Below, one piece after another: positions 48,901 through 58,781 of a DNA stretch of 64,000 nt. Each line of letters opens with the position of its first letter. The stretch's first letter is position 1. The translations under genes and the position numbers were made by a program. The notes under the pieces were generated by a model that was not told the DNA's origin, ran no database searches, and saw only the letters and a program-made list of their open reading frames with translations. Origin of the DNA: Caulobacter sp. AP07. GTDB lineage: Bacteria > Pseudomonadota > Alphaproteobacteria > Caulobacterales > Caulobacteraceae. The DNA is taken from contig NZ_AKKF01000122.1 of assembly GCF_000281955.1 (NCBI RefSeq), forward strand, positions 1 through 64,000. The letters run 5' to 3'.

Positions 48901-49140
48901 GCCGTGCGGCTGGGCTACCGCAAGGAGCTGGAAGCCGAGAGCGATCCGGTGAAGCAGAAGGCGCTGTACGACCAGCTGGTGGCGCGGCTCTATGCGGCCG
49001 GCAAGGCGACCAGCATGGCCAGCGCGCTGGAGATCGACGCGGTGATCGACCCGGCCGACACCCGGCGGTGGATCATCGGCGGGCTGGACGCGGCGGCGGG
49101 AACGGTGAGGCCGTGGGAAGTGCGGGTGGACAGCTGGTGA
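45925..49140 (+). CDS. Single-chain biotin-dependent acyl-CoA carboxylase (BC-BCCP-CT fusion)
   Basis: A 1071-residue fusion. Biotin carboxylase at about 1-445 (RVLIANRGEIAIRIARAA, AAAGGGGRGMR, FIEVNARLQVEHTVTEEVTG). A biotin-carrier domain at about 475-545 with biotinyl Lys503 in VLEAMKMEHL. A carboxyltransferase at about 560-1071 (RRKTGHRTARENIDDLVDPG, GGGGRPGDTDTT, CDTPGFMVGPESE, RKGYGLGAQAMAGG). One chain thus holds all carboxylase activities; similar fusions carboxylate acyl-CoAs of various lengths. The start at 45925 follows GGGAG; an ATG at 45904 is in frame. It overlaps the next gene by four bases and starts an operon. Confidence 0.93.
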   Translation: MPITRVLIANRGEIAIRIARAAAELGIASVAVHATDEAGAPHVLAADAAVALPGAGPRAYLDLAAVIAAAQAAGCDALHPGYGFLAENAALARACAAAGIIFVGPSPEHLETFGDKAAARALAEAREVPLLEGTGALDLAGAQGFFARHGPMMLKAAAGGGGRGMRPVRDADAVEAAFATCAREAQAAFGDGTLYAERLMEHARHIEVQVAGDGAHVVAVGDRDCSLQRRRQKLVEIAPAPHLPDAVRAALFDAATRLTAGYRTLATVEFLVGPDGDYAFIEVNARLQVEHTVTEEVTGVDLVRAQFELAGGASLVQVGLATTPHAQGYAVQGRVNLESLAADGAPRPSTGTITAYQPPGGPGVRVDGCGAAGLAVTGTYDSLLAKLIGRGRTAAEAAGRTARALAEFRIDGVDTTIPLLRALLAEPATHEGTATTDFIDREAGRLFAAASALAPARTIAEPVFAIEEGAIAAPLQALVGVIEVAVGDLVRPGQAVMVLEAMKMEHLVHAEAGGRVVRIAVATGDPVQAGQPLLYLEPAQVEAGAALAAEAVDPDALRPDHAEVVARHRFTLDEARPEAVAKRRKTGHRTARENIDDLVDPGSFLEYGALAIAAQKRRRSTEDLIQATPADGLITGIGSVNGALFPPDKARVAALAYDFTVLAGTQGAMNHRKSDRLLAIVAEQRLPVVWFAEGGGGRPGDTDTTAVAGLDVPTFRSLAALSGLVPKIAVVAGRCFAGNAAIAGLSEIIVATRDSNLGMGGPAMIEGGGLGVFKPEQIGPATHQWANGVIDLLADDEAHATRLAKQALSYFQGAVKDWTCPDQRLLRRAVPENRLRVYDVRALVAGLVDDGTFLELRGGFAPGMVTGLVRVEGRPMGLIANDPRWLGGAIDGDGAEKAARFLQLCDAFGLPVLSLCDTPGFMVGPESEDAGAVRRVSRQFIAGAKLRTPLLTVVTRKGYGLGAQAMAGGSFHSPLFIAAWPTGEFGGMGLEGAVRLGYRKELEAESDPVKQKALYDQLVARLYAAGKATSMASALEIDAVIDPADTRRWIIGGLDAAAGTVRPWEVRVDSW

Positions 49141-49730
49141 CGTCGCGACTCGCGCGGGCCGAACTGCCGGTCGACACCGCCGCCCTCGCCCGCTTCCTGA
49201 TCGGCAAGACGGTCGTGCGCGAGACGCCTGAGGGCATGATCAGCGGGCGCATCGTCGAGACCGAGGCCTATGTCGTCGGCGACGCGGCCAGTCACACCTT
49301 CCGGGGCATGACGCCCCGCACCCGCCCGATGTTCCTCGAGCGTGGACACGCCTATGTCTATCTCAACTACGGCACGTCCTGGATGCTGAACGTATCGAGC
49401 GAGGCGGCCGGGATCGGGGCCGGCGTCCTGATCCGGGCGCTCGAACCGTTGGAAGGGATCGCGATCATGCGGGCCAATCGCGGGACCGACCGGCTGCGCG
49501 ACCTGGCGCGAGGCCCCGGCCGGCTGGCCAGGGCGTTGCGGATCGCGGCCTGGGCCGACGGGCTGGACCTGTGCGCCGAGGGGCCGCTCTGGCTCGGACG
49601 AGGCGACGCCGATCCCGACGACATCGGCCAGGGCGTCCGGATCGGCATCACCAAGGATGCGGACCGGCTCCTGCGCTTCTATGTACGCGGCAACCCCTTC
49701 GTCAGCGGGCCGAGATCGCTGAATGTCTGA
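49137..49730 (+). CDS. AAG/MPG-type DNA-3-methyladenine glycosylase
   Basis: A 197-residue alkyladenine glycosylase that excises alkylated purines. The family pattern is present: LARFLIGKTVVRETPEGMISGRIVETEAYVV with the catalytic Glu in VETEAY, DAASHTFRGMTPRTRPMF, HAYVYLNYGTSWMLNV, ALEPLEGI, and GVRIGITKDADRLLRFYVRGNPFVSG. The GTG start overlaps the carboxylase stop by four bases. It is followed immediately by a mismatch glycosylase gene. Confidence 0.93.
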   Translation: MTSRLARAELPVDTAALARFLIGKTVVRETPEGMISGRIVETEAYVVGDAASHTFRGMTPRTRPMFLERGHAYVYLNYGTSWMLNVSSEAAGIGAGVLIRALEPLEGIAIMRANRGTDRLRDLARGPGRLARALRIAAWADGLDLCAEGPLWLGRGDADPDDIGQGVRIGITKDADRLLRFYVRGNPFVSGPRSLNV

Positions 49731-50273
49731 ATGCCCATGACCATCGCAAAACCTCTGCCAGACATCGCCGGTCCCGGTCTGTCCGTCATCTTCTGCGGGC
49801 TGAATCCGGGGCTGTCCGCCGCCGCCTCGGGTCACCATTTCGTCGGTCGCGGCAACCGGTTCTGGCGCGTGCTGCACTTGGCGGGGTTCACCCCCGGCCA
49901 GATCGCCCCGGAGGATGACGCGAGCCTGCTGGCCCATGGCCTCGGCGTCACCAGCGTGGTCGGGCGGCCGACCGCTGGGGTCGATGACCTGGCGCGCGCC
50001 GAGTTCGTGGCCGCCGCCGCCCGCTTCGAGCCCTGGATCCGGCGCCATGCGCCACGCCATGTCGCCTTTCTCGGCAAGGCGGCCTATGCAGCCATGATGG
50101 GTCGCCGGTCCGTGCCTTGGGGCCAGCAGGTCGACCCCTTTGGCGGAGCCGTCGCCTGGGTTCTGCCCAATCCGAGCGGCCGCAACCTCGCCTTCAGCCA
50201 GGACGCCCTGGTGGCGGCCTATCGCGAACTGCGCTTGTCCGCCGAGCACGACGCCGCTGGGAGATTGAAATGA
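49731..50273 (+). CDS. mug: G/U(T)-mismatch-specific DNA glycosylase, MUG/TDG type
   Basis: A 180-residue uracil-DNA glycosylase-fold protein. Motif A is IFCGLNPGLSAAASGHHFVG, with Asn in the NPG; the HFVGRGNRFWRVLHLAGF follows, and motif B is WVLPNPSGRN. MUG removes uracil or ethenocytosine from mismatches. The ATG directly follows the previous stop codon with no gap, and the end overlaps the next gene by four bases (ATGA). Confidence 0.93.
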   Translation: MPMTIAKPLPDIAGPGLSVIFCGLNPGLSAAASGHHFVGRGNRFWRVLHLAGFTPGQIAPEDDASLLAHGLGVTSVVGRPTAGVDDLARAEFVAAAARFEPWIRRHAPRHVAFLGKAAYAAMMGRRSVPWGQQVDPFGGAVAWVLPNPSGRNLAFSQDALVAAYRELRLSAEHDAAGRLK

Positions 50274-51040
50274 CCGAAGTCGAAGTCGTCACCGAAGGCC
50301 CGGTCTGGACCGTGACCATCAACCGCCCGGAGAAACGCAACGCGGTCGATCCCGACACCGCCCTGCAGCTGCGCGCGGCCTTCGACGCCTTCGAGGCGGA
50401 TCCGGAAGCCGCCGTGGCCATCCTGACCGGCGCGGGCGGGACGTTCTGCGCCGGCTTCGACCTGGCGGTCGCCGCCTCGGGCGGGGGCGAGCGCTACGAC
50501 CCCGAGGCCGAGGGCCCGATGGGGCCGACGCGACGCCTGCTGTCCAAGCCGGTGATCGCCGCCGTCGAGGGCCACGCGGTGGCCGGCGGGCTGGAGCTGG
50601 CCCTGTGGTGCGACCTGCGGGTGGCCTCCGAGAGCGCGGTGTTCGGGGTGTTCTGCCGGCGCTGGGGCGTGCCGCTGATCGACGGCGGCACCGTGCGGCT
50701 GCCGCGCATCGTCGGCCAGGGCCGGGCGCTGGACATGATCCTGACCGGCCGGGCGGTCGAGGCGGCCGAGGCCCTGGCCTGGGGCCTGGCCGACCGGGTG
50801 GTCGCCGCGGGCCAGGCCCTGGCGGCGGCGCGGGAACTGGCCGCCCAGATCGCCGCCTTCCCGCAGATCTGCCTGCGCGCCGACCGCGCCTCGGCCTTCG
50901 CCCACTGGGACTTCACGCTGGACGAGGCCCTGCTGGGCGAGGCGCGCGGCGGGGTCGAGCCGCTGCGCAAGGAGGCCCGGGCGGGCGCGGCGCGGTTCCG
51001 GGACGGGGCCGGGCGTGGCGGGACGTTCGAGGACAGCTGA
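50270..51040 (+). CDS. Enoyl-CoA hydratase/isomerase family protein
   Basis: A 256-residue crotonase-fold protein. VTINRPEKRNAVDPDTALQL is the N-terminal motif, AILTGAGGTFCAGFDLA forms part of the oxyanion hole, and KPVIAAVEGHAVAGGLELALWCDLRVAS the other part. The usual catalytic Glu region reads CRRWGVPLIDGGTVRLPRIVG, where the canonical second glutamate is not obvious, so the exact reaction is uncertain. Overlaps the glycosylase stop by four bases; probably works with the acyl-CoA carboxylase upstream in acyl-CoA metabolism. Confidence 0.92.
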   Translation: MTEVEVVTEGPVWTVTINRPEKRNAVDPDTALQLRAAFDAFEADPEAAVAILTGAGGTFCAGFDLAVAASGGGERYDPEAEGPMGPTRRLLSKPVIAAVEGHAVAGGLELALWCDLRVASESAVFGVFCRRWGVPLIDGGTVRLPRIVGQGRALDMILTGRAVEAAEALAWGLADRVVAAGQALAAARELAAQIAAFPQICLRADRASAFAHWDFTLDEALLGEARGGVEPLRKEARAGAARFRDGAGRGGTFEDS

Positions 51041-51163
51041 TCCCGAAACCGCGTCCGGCGCCAAGGCTTCGCCCTTCACGGAGAAGTTCCCTGTCTTGGC
51101 TCAAACCGCATAGCCATCCGCTCGCTCAGGTGGAAAGCTCCACATATAACGCGGGAGGCGATC

Positions 51164-51373
51164 ATGTGCCGGCGAACCTGGGACGGTATCGAGCATTTCG
51201 GGACCCTGGACGGCGAGGGCGCGCCCTGGCCCGGCGTCGAACGCTGGACGACGGCCCAGCTCGAACTGAAGGCCGAGATCGAGGGCGAACGCCGACAGGA
51301 CCGCCAGATCTCCGACAGCACCGGACGGCTGGTGGCGCGGCTGGTGGCGTCGCGACGGACGCAAATGGCGTAG
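51164..51373 (+). CDS. Small hypothetical protein
   Basis: A 69-residue soluble protein, rich in charged residues (WTTAQLELKAEIEGERRQDRQ). GGGAGG six bases upstream of the ATG supports translation. It is probably helical in the middle. I do not recognise a family. Confidence 0.6.
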   Translation: MCRRTWDGIEHFGTLDGEGAPWPGVERWTTAQLELKAEIEGERRQDRQISDSTGRLVARLVASRRTQMA

Positions 51374-51437
51374 AAACAGGGTCCTCCCCTGTGGGGATGC
51401 GCCTTGCGTCCCCCTTCCCCCGCGCTAGTCTCGCGCC

Positions 51438-52115
51438 ATGACCCATCGCCTCCTCGCCCGCCGCGCCCTGCTGATCGGCGCCGGTCTGCTGGCCGCCTTC
51501 CCGGCCGCCGCCCAGGTCGCCCCGGCCCCGGCGCCCCAGCCCGCCCCGAAACCCGTGGCCAAGCCGCCCGTCCGGGTCGCCCTGGAGACCCCGCAGGGCC
51601 GCATCGTCATCGAACTGGCCGTCGCCCAGGCCCCGCTGACCACCGCCAATTTCCTGCGCTATGTCGACCGCAAGCTCTATGACAAAGCGACGTTCTTCCG
51701 CGCCTCGCGCGCGCCCGGCGCGGTGGAGTACGGCCTGATCCAGGGCGGGCTGCAGAACGTCGGGGCCCTGCCTCCCGTCGCCCACGAGCCCACCACCCAG
51801 ACCGGTCTCAAGCACCTGGACGGCACGGTCTCGATCGCCCGCACCGCGCCCGGCACCGCCACCTCGGATTTCTTCATCTGCATCGGCGACGCGCCCTATC
51901 TCGACGCCAACCCGGCCGCGCCCGGCGACAACCTCGGCTTCGCCGCCTTCGGCCAGGTGGTCGAGGGCATGGACGTCGTGAAGAAGATCCTGGCCCTGCC
52001 GACCCCGGGCGTGGCGATCAACCCGGTGATGAAGGGCCAGATCCTCGACCCGCCGGTGCCGATCACCTCGGCGCGACGGGTGGCCCTGCCGCCCGTCGCG
52101 GCTCCAACCGCCTAG
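51438..52115 (+). CDS. Exported peptidyl-prolyl cis-trans isomerase, cyclophilin type
   Basis: A 225-residue periplasmic cyclophilin. The signal peptide is LLARRALLIGAGLLAAFPAAAQ with twin Arg, then an Ala/Pro linker. The domain has VRVALETPQGRIVIELAVAQAPLTTANFLRYVDRKLYD (about 40-77), FFRASRAPG, TVSIARTAPGTATSDFFICIGD and GFAAFGQVVEGMDVVKKI. The bacterial periplasmic type lacks some residues of eukaryotic cyclophilins. It ends with a four-base tail-to-tail overlap with the Slam-like gene. Confidence 0.92.
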   Translation: MTHRLLARRALLIGAGLLAAFPAAAQVAPAPAPQPAPKPVAKPPVRVALETPQGRIVIELAVAQAPLTTANFLRYVDRKLYDKATFFRASRAPGAVEYGLIQGGLQNVGALPPVAHEPTTQTGLKHLDGTVSIARTAPGTATSDFFICIGDAPYLDANPAAPGDNLGFAAFGQVVEGMDVVKKILALPTPGVAINPVMKGQILDPPVPITSARRVALPPVAAPTA

Positions 52116-53458
52116 AACTCGCGCGTCAAGCCGACCTCGACCCGACGCCGGGTGAAGCTGTTGAGGACGATCGTCGAGTCGTTGCGGGCCATCGACAGCG
52201 CGACAAACGGGAAAGCGCCCTTCAGCGTCCAGTCGCGCTTGGAAAGCCGGGTGACCACGCCATACTCGCTGTCGATCCGCCGCTTTCCGAACGCCGGCGC
52301 CAGGCCGTCGAACCGTCGATGCATCACATAGGGCTCGACATAGGCCAGGGTGGTGAACGGCAGGGGATACAGGCGCCCCGCCGCCAGCTGGACCTGGTCA
52401 TAGGCCTCGGTCGACGACCGAGCCTCGCGCGCCGTCAGCGAACCGCTGGCCCGCCACAGCGAGGTTGGCCCCAGATACCGGGTCCGCGCCAGCTCCAGCC
52501 CGTAGAGTTCGCCGTCGCGACCGTCGTTGATCCGCGCATCGACCAGGTCGAAGCGCGCCGCACCCACCCAGCGGATGTTGTCGCGGGTCGACAGCTCGCC
52601 CTCGACCCTCAGGCCCCGGCTGGTCTCCAGCAGCGCGCCGCCGTACCAGCGGCCGTTGACCGCCGCCTGCAGGGTGACCTGGGCGCGGGGTGACAGCGTC
52701 CATTCGGGCCCGGCGCGCAACGACAGGAAGGCGTCGTCGAAGTCGCCGCCGGGAGCGTCGGTCACCGCTCCGACCAGGGCCGCGCGCACCGCCCTCCGCC
52801 CGTCCAGCCGAAAGCGCCGCTCCACCCCGCCCTGGGCCGAGACCGTGACGCCGCTGCGGCGGCGGGCCTTGTCGTCCAGCTCGAACGGCAGACCGAACAG
52901 CTCGATCCGCGAGGCGTTGGTCGCGCCGTTGACGTTGCTGTCGGGGGCGACCGACGCCCCCGCCCAGAAGCGCCAGCGCCGACGCTGCTGGATCTGCTCC
53001 AGGCGAAGATTGGCGATGCGGGCCCGTCCCGGGTCCAGGGCGCCGGCCAGGGACAGGCGATAGGCCAAGGCGGCCGAGACGTCGCGCCCGGCGGCGAAGT
53101 GCAGTTCGGCGACCTGGAAGCGGGCCAGGGCGTCGGCCGCGTCGCGGGTCAGATGCCCTTCCAGAAGGGCCAGGGCCTCGGGCTCGCGACCGGTCAGCGC
53201 CATCAACTGGGCCCGCAGGCGCACGACATCGGCCCGGTCAGCCAGGTCGGGGCGGGTGTCGATCAGGTCGAGCGCCTGGCGATAATCGCCGGCCCGGATG
53301 AACAGTTGCAGCGCCGTCGCGAAGGCCTGGTCGCCGGAGAGCGTCACGACGCCCGCGCCGGCCTCCCGCGCCTCTTCGGATTGGGCCCGGGCTGGGCCGG
53401 GCGCCAGGACGATCGCGGCGGCCAGGGCGGCGAAGGCCGCCCGACCGCCGAGTCTCAA
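52112..53458 (-). CDS. Slam-like outer-membrane protein (TPR plus DUF560-type barrel)
   Basis: A 448-residue exported protein. A signal peptide (AAFAALAAAIVLAPGPARA) precedes an N-terminal helical TPR region at about 40-150 (DYRQALDLIDTRPDLADRAD, EPEALALLEGHLTRDAADAL). From about 165 a beta-barrel begins (RWRFWAGASVAPDSNVNGATN) and it ends in a C-terminal Phe (RRRVEVGLTREF), typical of outer-membrane barrels. This architecture is that of the surface lipoprotein assembly modulator Slam. The start is TTG, overlapping the upstream lipoprotein stop as TTGA. The pairing with a TbpB-like lipoprotein strongly supports the Slam call. Confidence 0.85.
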   Translation of the reverse strand: MRLGGRAAFAALAAAIVLAPGPARAQSEEAREAGAGVVTLSGDQAFATALQLFIRAGDYRQALDLIDTRPDLADRADVVRLRAQLMALTGREPEALALLEGHLTRDAADALARFQVAELHFAAGRDVSAALAYRLSLAGALDPGRARIANLRLEQIQQRRRWRFWAGASVAPDSNVNGATNASRIELFGLPFELDDKARRRSGVTVSAQGGVERRFRLDGRRAVRAALVGAVTDAPGGDFDDAFLSLRAGPEWTLSPRAQVTLQAAVNGRWYGGALLETSRGLRVEGELSTRDNIRWVGAARFDLVDARINDGRDGELYGLELARTRYLGPTSLWRASGSLTAREARSSTEAYDQVQLAAGRLYPLPFTTLAYVEPYVMHRRFDGLAPAFGKRRIDSEYGVVTRLSKRDWTLKGAFPFVALSMARNDSTIVLNSFTRRRVEVGLTREF

Positions 53459-54483
53459 GGCTTGCGGCCCATCACCGCCACGCCCTGCATCCAGGCCGCG
53501 CTGGTCGACATGTTCAGGTCATAGGCCAGGCCAACCTCGTCGGCGTTGGGACCGAAGAACGTGCCCTGCACCGTGCCGCTCAGGCCCGGCCCGCCGCTGC
53601 CGGGGGAGATCGGGGCGTTGAACGGGGCGGTGGCCGTGCCGCTGAAATTGGCCGTGCCGCTGATGATTGAGGCGGTAAAGCTGAAGCTAGGGTCGTTGCC
53701 CAAAGAACTTGCAGGGTTGCCCGTCAGGCTGTGATTGCGGAAGTTCGAGGTCGATCCGCTCAATGCGCCGGACGCGAAGTTGGCGGTCATCTGGATGTCG
53801 CTGGTGGTGCCATACAGGTTGTTGGAGGCCGTGGAGACTAGGCCGCGCGTCTCGCCCTCGAACCGCGCCGTGCCGGTGGTCGGTATCGAAGCGCGCGGCG
53901 TCTGCAGTCCGACCGTCAGATAGGCCAGCTGGACCTGGGTGGCGCTGACGTCCCGCTCGAACGACACCATCTGCACATAGTCGAGACTGTTGGCGAAGGC
54001 GTTGCTGATATCCAGGACGTAGAAAGCTTCGCCCCGACCGCCAACGGTCTGGGTCGCGACGCGGTAGGTCCCGTAGACGTCGCCGCCCGCCGTGAAGCCG
54101 CCGAAGCCGCGCTCGTAGCCGTCGGGGCCGTAGCGGACGGTGTAGCGGTCGTCGGCCGTGCTGGCCGTGCCCTGGCTGTCGTAGACCACGGAGATGTCCG
54201 AAGCGACATTGTTGAGGCGGCGCACGGTCGTGGTCCCGCTACCGGCGGTGACCGCGGCCGACGGGCCGATCCAGACCACGGCGCTGGCGCTCGAACCGGC
54301 CGGCGGTCCAGGCGGGGTCGGCAGGGCGGGCGGGGCCGGCGGGACCGGCGGGACCGGCGGCGTGACCACGCCGCCTACCGGTCCGCCACCACCACCGCCG
54401 CCGCCGCCACAAGCTGTCGCCACGCTCGCCATCAACAGGATGGCGGCGGTCACCAAGACCCGATTACGCAAGACAACCCCCAA
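53455..54483 (-). CDS. TbpB-like surface lipoprotein, probable Slam substrate
   Basis: A 342-residue lipoprotein. The signal ends in the lipobox VATAC (Cys25), directly followed by nine Gly and a Pro-rich linker (about 35-63), the glycine-rich anchor typical of surface-exposed TbpB-type lipoproteins. The mature part is beta-rich and closes with a TbpB-like small barrel: SFTASIISGTANFSGT, GLSGTVQGTFFGPNADEVGL and a hydrophobic end. The F-x-GPNA-xEVG motif is the hallmark of this barrel. The start is a TTG (54483 or 54471; GGGGG precedes the second). The ligand is unknown; TbpB relatives bind transferrin, haem or host factors, whereas an environmental Caulobacterales protein may bind something else. 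Confidence 0.82.
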   Translation of the reverse strand: MGVVLRNRVLVTAAILLMASVATACGGGGGGGGGPVGGVVTPPVPPVPPAPPALPTPPGPPAGSSASAVVWIGPSAAVTAGSGTTTVRRLNNVASDISVVYDSQGTASTADDRYTVRYGPDGYERGFGGFTAGGDVYGTYRVATQTVGGRGEAFYVLDISNAFANSLDYVQMVSFERDVSATQVQLAYLTVGLQTPRASIPTTGTARFEGETRGLVSTASNNLYGTTSDIQMTANFASGALSGSTSNFRNHSLTGNPASSLGNDPSFSFTASIISGTANFSGTATAPFNAPISPGSGGPGLSGTVQGTFFGPNADEVGLAYDLNMSTSAAWMQGVAVMGRKP

Positions 54484-54583
54484 GTATAAATTACAGATCT
54501 AATCTAGCTTCACCGTAGGCGCGACCGCAAGTTGATCTTCGAAAAGTTCTTGTGACGCCTCCCTCCCGCCACCTCCCGCCAGC

Positions 54584-54606
54584 CTGCTGACACCAGCTGT
54601 CAGCAG
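54584..54606. promoter_or_regulatory. Inverted repeat CTGCTGACA-N5-TGTCAGCAG upstream of uvrB
   Basis: A perfect 9-bp inverted repeat 42 bases upstream of the uvrB start. Nearly the same sequence lies at 9739-9760. It could be an operator or the end of the SLP promoter region; no LexA box was found here. Confidence 0.5.
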
Positions 54607-54648
54607 ACCCTCTAGCCGCCGGGCCCGCCAGCCCTTACCTTCCAGGAC

Positions 54649-56934
<2,286 letters not shown>

Positions 56935-57854
56935 GGCTAGGCTTAGAATTGAAGAAGAAGCGCGGAAGAGCGATTTGTCGCGAGCGAGCTTCACACGACA
57001 GGCCCAGCAAATGAGTTCCTGAAGATAAACCCGATAGCGAGATGACTACGAGTGCAACTCGTGATGAGCCTTAATAAGGCTAGACCGAAAAGCTGCTAAA
57101 GACGCGGGCACGGCGCGCTTCAAATCGCGAGCCACGCCGCTCCTGGCGATGGCGGCGGAAATCGAGATGCTATCGCTCTCGCGATAGTCTGGGCATTTAG
57201 CTGCTGCAGGTCCGACCGGTCGTAGGGCCTCTCTTAGACGCTCCTTCGCTGCCACAATATAGCCGGCCTTTGCGGCTTCTATTTTGAGCTTACGCCAGCA
57301 AGGCCTGACAGCGGACACCTCATCCGGGAAAGCCAAAGGACTGGCCTGCCACGAGATGAAAGGCCGCCCCCCCCTTTTTGCGAGGAAGGGCGACAAGAGG
57401 GGCTGGGCCGTCACCCTTCAGGGCCCTTTACGAAGGGGCCCCTCACCTAAAGAGGTCATACTGATGCGGCTCCGATCGCCAGTGCGCGCGAACGTGCTCC
57501 AGCCGCCGAAACCTTGTCCGGGTATAGGCTCGGACATGCACCGTCTTCCTCGGCTCGATGGCGTTGGCCATGAGCATTCTCCATTCACCGAATAACGGGT
57601 TTGGCCCGCCGCCAGACTCGCAAGCGAGCCGCTCGCGTTGGTGGCTCCGGCAAAGCCGGTTAGGTGAAGAAGTGGGTGACGACCCGCGTTCATGTTTAGT
57701 TCGAGTCGGTTGGCGCGCAAAATCCGTAGCCTATAGCCCGTGGTTTGGCGCTGCCGAATGCGTTTCCATCACGGCATGGAAATCGACCGCCTAGCTCCAA
57801 ATGAGACTCATAGTCTGTGGATCAGCGCCCTCGGTCGCTGGCAGGCTCGCGCTC
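56935..57854. other. Gene-poor, AT-richer region
   Basis: About 0.9 kb without a convincing gene. Base composition is lower in GC than in flanking genes (57001-57060 has 30 of 60). Short open frames on both strands lack codon bias and family features. A GGGCCC-TTTACGAAG-GGGCCC hairpin is at 57421-57441, and CGCAAGCGAGCCGCTCGCG-like inverted bases occur near 57620. It may be a decayed acquired segment. Confidence 0.6.
57046..57414 (-). CDS. Doubtful hypothetical protein in the gene-poor region
   Basis: A possible 122-residue protein with a Ser/Ala-rich middle and a C-terminal helical segment (AASLAAF-like, ending HHELHS). No ribosome site, codon bias or family support could be found; it may be a gene remnant or chance open frame. 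Confidence 0.2.
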   Translation of the reverse strand: MTAQPLLSPFLAKRGGRPFISWQASPLAFPDEVSAVRPCWRKLKIEAAKAGYIVAAKERLREALRPVGPAAAKCPDYRESDSISISAAIARSGVARDLKRAVPASLAAFRSSLIKAHHELHS

Positions 57855-58046
57855 ATGGATAGGATCGCGCTCAAGCAGTTAGGCCGGCGGATCGCGGCGC
57901 GCCGCGAAGCCCTGGGCTGGACCGAGGATCGCCTCCTGGCCATCGAGGCCGGCGAGCACGACCCGGCCTTCACCACGCTCTGCCGGATCGCCCGCGCGCT
58001 GGCCTGCCCGGTCGCCGCCCTGCTGGAGGGCGACCTTGCGGACTGA
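57855..58046 (+). CDS. Small XRE-family HTH protein
   Basis: A 63-residue single HTH_3 domain: LGRRIAARREALGWTEDRLLAIEAGEHDPAF is helices 1-3, then LCRIARALACPVAALLEGDL. The usual Q/N at the turn is replaced. The start at 57855 is the first that gives the HTH in register. It ends five bases from a convergent XRE gene. Confidence 0.78.
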   Translation: MDRIALKQLGRRIAARREALGWTEDRLLAIEAGEHDPAFTTLCRIARALACPVAALLEGDLAD

Positions 58047-58050
58047 ACGC

Positions 58051-58272
58051 CTACCCCACCCCCGCCACCAGCTCCGAGACCCGCACGCCCAGCGTCCGGG
58101 CCAGGCCGAAGATCGTCGTGGCGCTGGGGTTGCGTTCGCCGCGTTCGAGGAAGCCGACATAGTTGCGGTGCAGGCCGGCGCGCTCGGCCAGGGCTTCCTG
58201 ACTGAGGCCCAGCGCCTTGCGATGGCGGCGGATTTCGCGCCCCAGGGCGATGAGATCGTCTTTGTCGGCCAC
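58051..58272 (-). CDS. Small XRE-family transcriptional regulator
   Basis: A 73-residue HTH_3 protein with canonical spacing: LGREIRRHRKALGLSQEALAERAG, LHRNYVGFLERGERNPS, TTIFGLARTLGVRVSELV. It is divergent from another XRE gene at 58353. A 19-bp inverted repeat lies between them and is a candidate shared operator. Confidence 0.88.
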   Translation of the reverse strand: MADKDDLIALGREIRRHRKALGLSQEALAERAGLHRNYVGFLERGERNPSATTIFGLARTLGVRVSELVAGVG

Positions 58273-58304
58273 GCCGGACCGTTGCCTTGGTCGGCGTCAC
58301 GTTC

Positions 58305-58323
58305 TACATACTGACAGTGTGTA
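58305..58323. promoter_or_regulatory. Inverted repeat TACATACTG-A-CAGTGTGTA, candidate XRE operator
   Basis: A near-perfect palindrome (8 of 9 pairs) lies in the AT-rich gap between two divergent XRE genes. XRE repressors commonly bind such sites and regulate themselves. Confidence 0.5.
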
Positions 58324-58352
58324 TTTTCAGCCTCGGAGCAAAGACTGCAACG

Positions 58353-58781
58353 ATGAGACGCACTGGCGACACCCACCCCGTCGACCGCCACGTCGGCCAG
58401 GCCGTGCGGCTGCGGCGCAAGGTGCTGGGCGTCAGCCAGCAGGCGCTGGCCGAGCGGCTGGGGCTGACCTTCCAGCAGGTGCAGAAGTACGAGACCGGCG
58501 CCAACCGGATCAGCGCCTCGGCGCTGCACGGCATCGCGCAGGCGCTGGCGGTCCCGGTGTCGGCGTTCTTCGACGGCCTGCCGGCGGCTCCGGCCCGCGA
58601 CGGCGGCGACGACGAGGCCATGGGCCGGGCGCTGGTGACGCGGATGCTGACCGCGCCCGGCGGCGTCGCCCTGGCGGCCGCCTGGCTGGACCTGCCGCCC
58701 GGCCCGCTGCGCGTGCGTCTGGCCCGCCTGGCGGAGGCGGTGGCCGAGGTCCTGCGGGCGCACCGTGCGCCGGTGGCCTGA
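58353..58781 (+). CDS. XRE-family transcriptional regulator
   Basis: A 142-residue regulator with an N-terminal HTH (residues 12-70: HVGQAVRLRRKVLGVSQQAL, LGLTFQQVQKYETGANRIS) and a C-terminal helical part of unknown fold (GRALVTRMLTAPGGVALAAAW). This HTH (LGLTFQQVQKYE) is common in alphaproteobacteria. The start at 58353 fits the family; an earlier ATG at 58287 would extend into the operator. Confidence 0.88.
   Translation: MRRTGDTHPVDRHVGQAVRLRRKVLGVSQQALAERLGLTFQQVQKYETGANRISASALHGIAQALAVPVSAFFDGLPAAPARDGGDDEAMGRALVTRMLTAPGGVALAAAWLDLPPGPLRVRLARLAEAVAEVLRAHRAPVA

Noticed and set aside
54510-54545. Possible LexA box upstream of uvrB around GATCTTCGAAAAGTTC
   Set aside because: Half-sites and spacing do not fit GTTC-N7-GTTC, unlike the perfect box at imuA.
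57690-57720. tRNA-like T-arm bases (GTTCGAGTC)
   Set aside because: The flanking bases do not pair into a T stem, and no acceptor or anticodon arm could be drawn.
57284-57720. Open frames of about 100 codons on both strands in the gene-poor region
   Set aside because: No ribosome sites, no codon bias and no family features; they overlap each other and look like chance frames.
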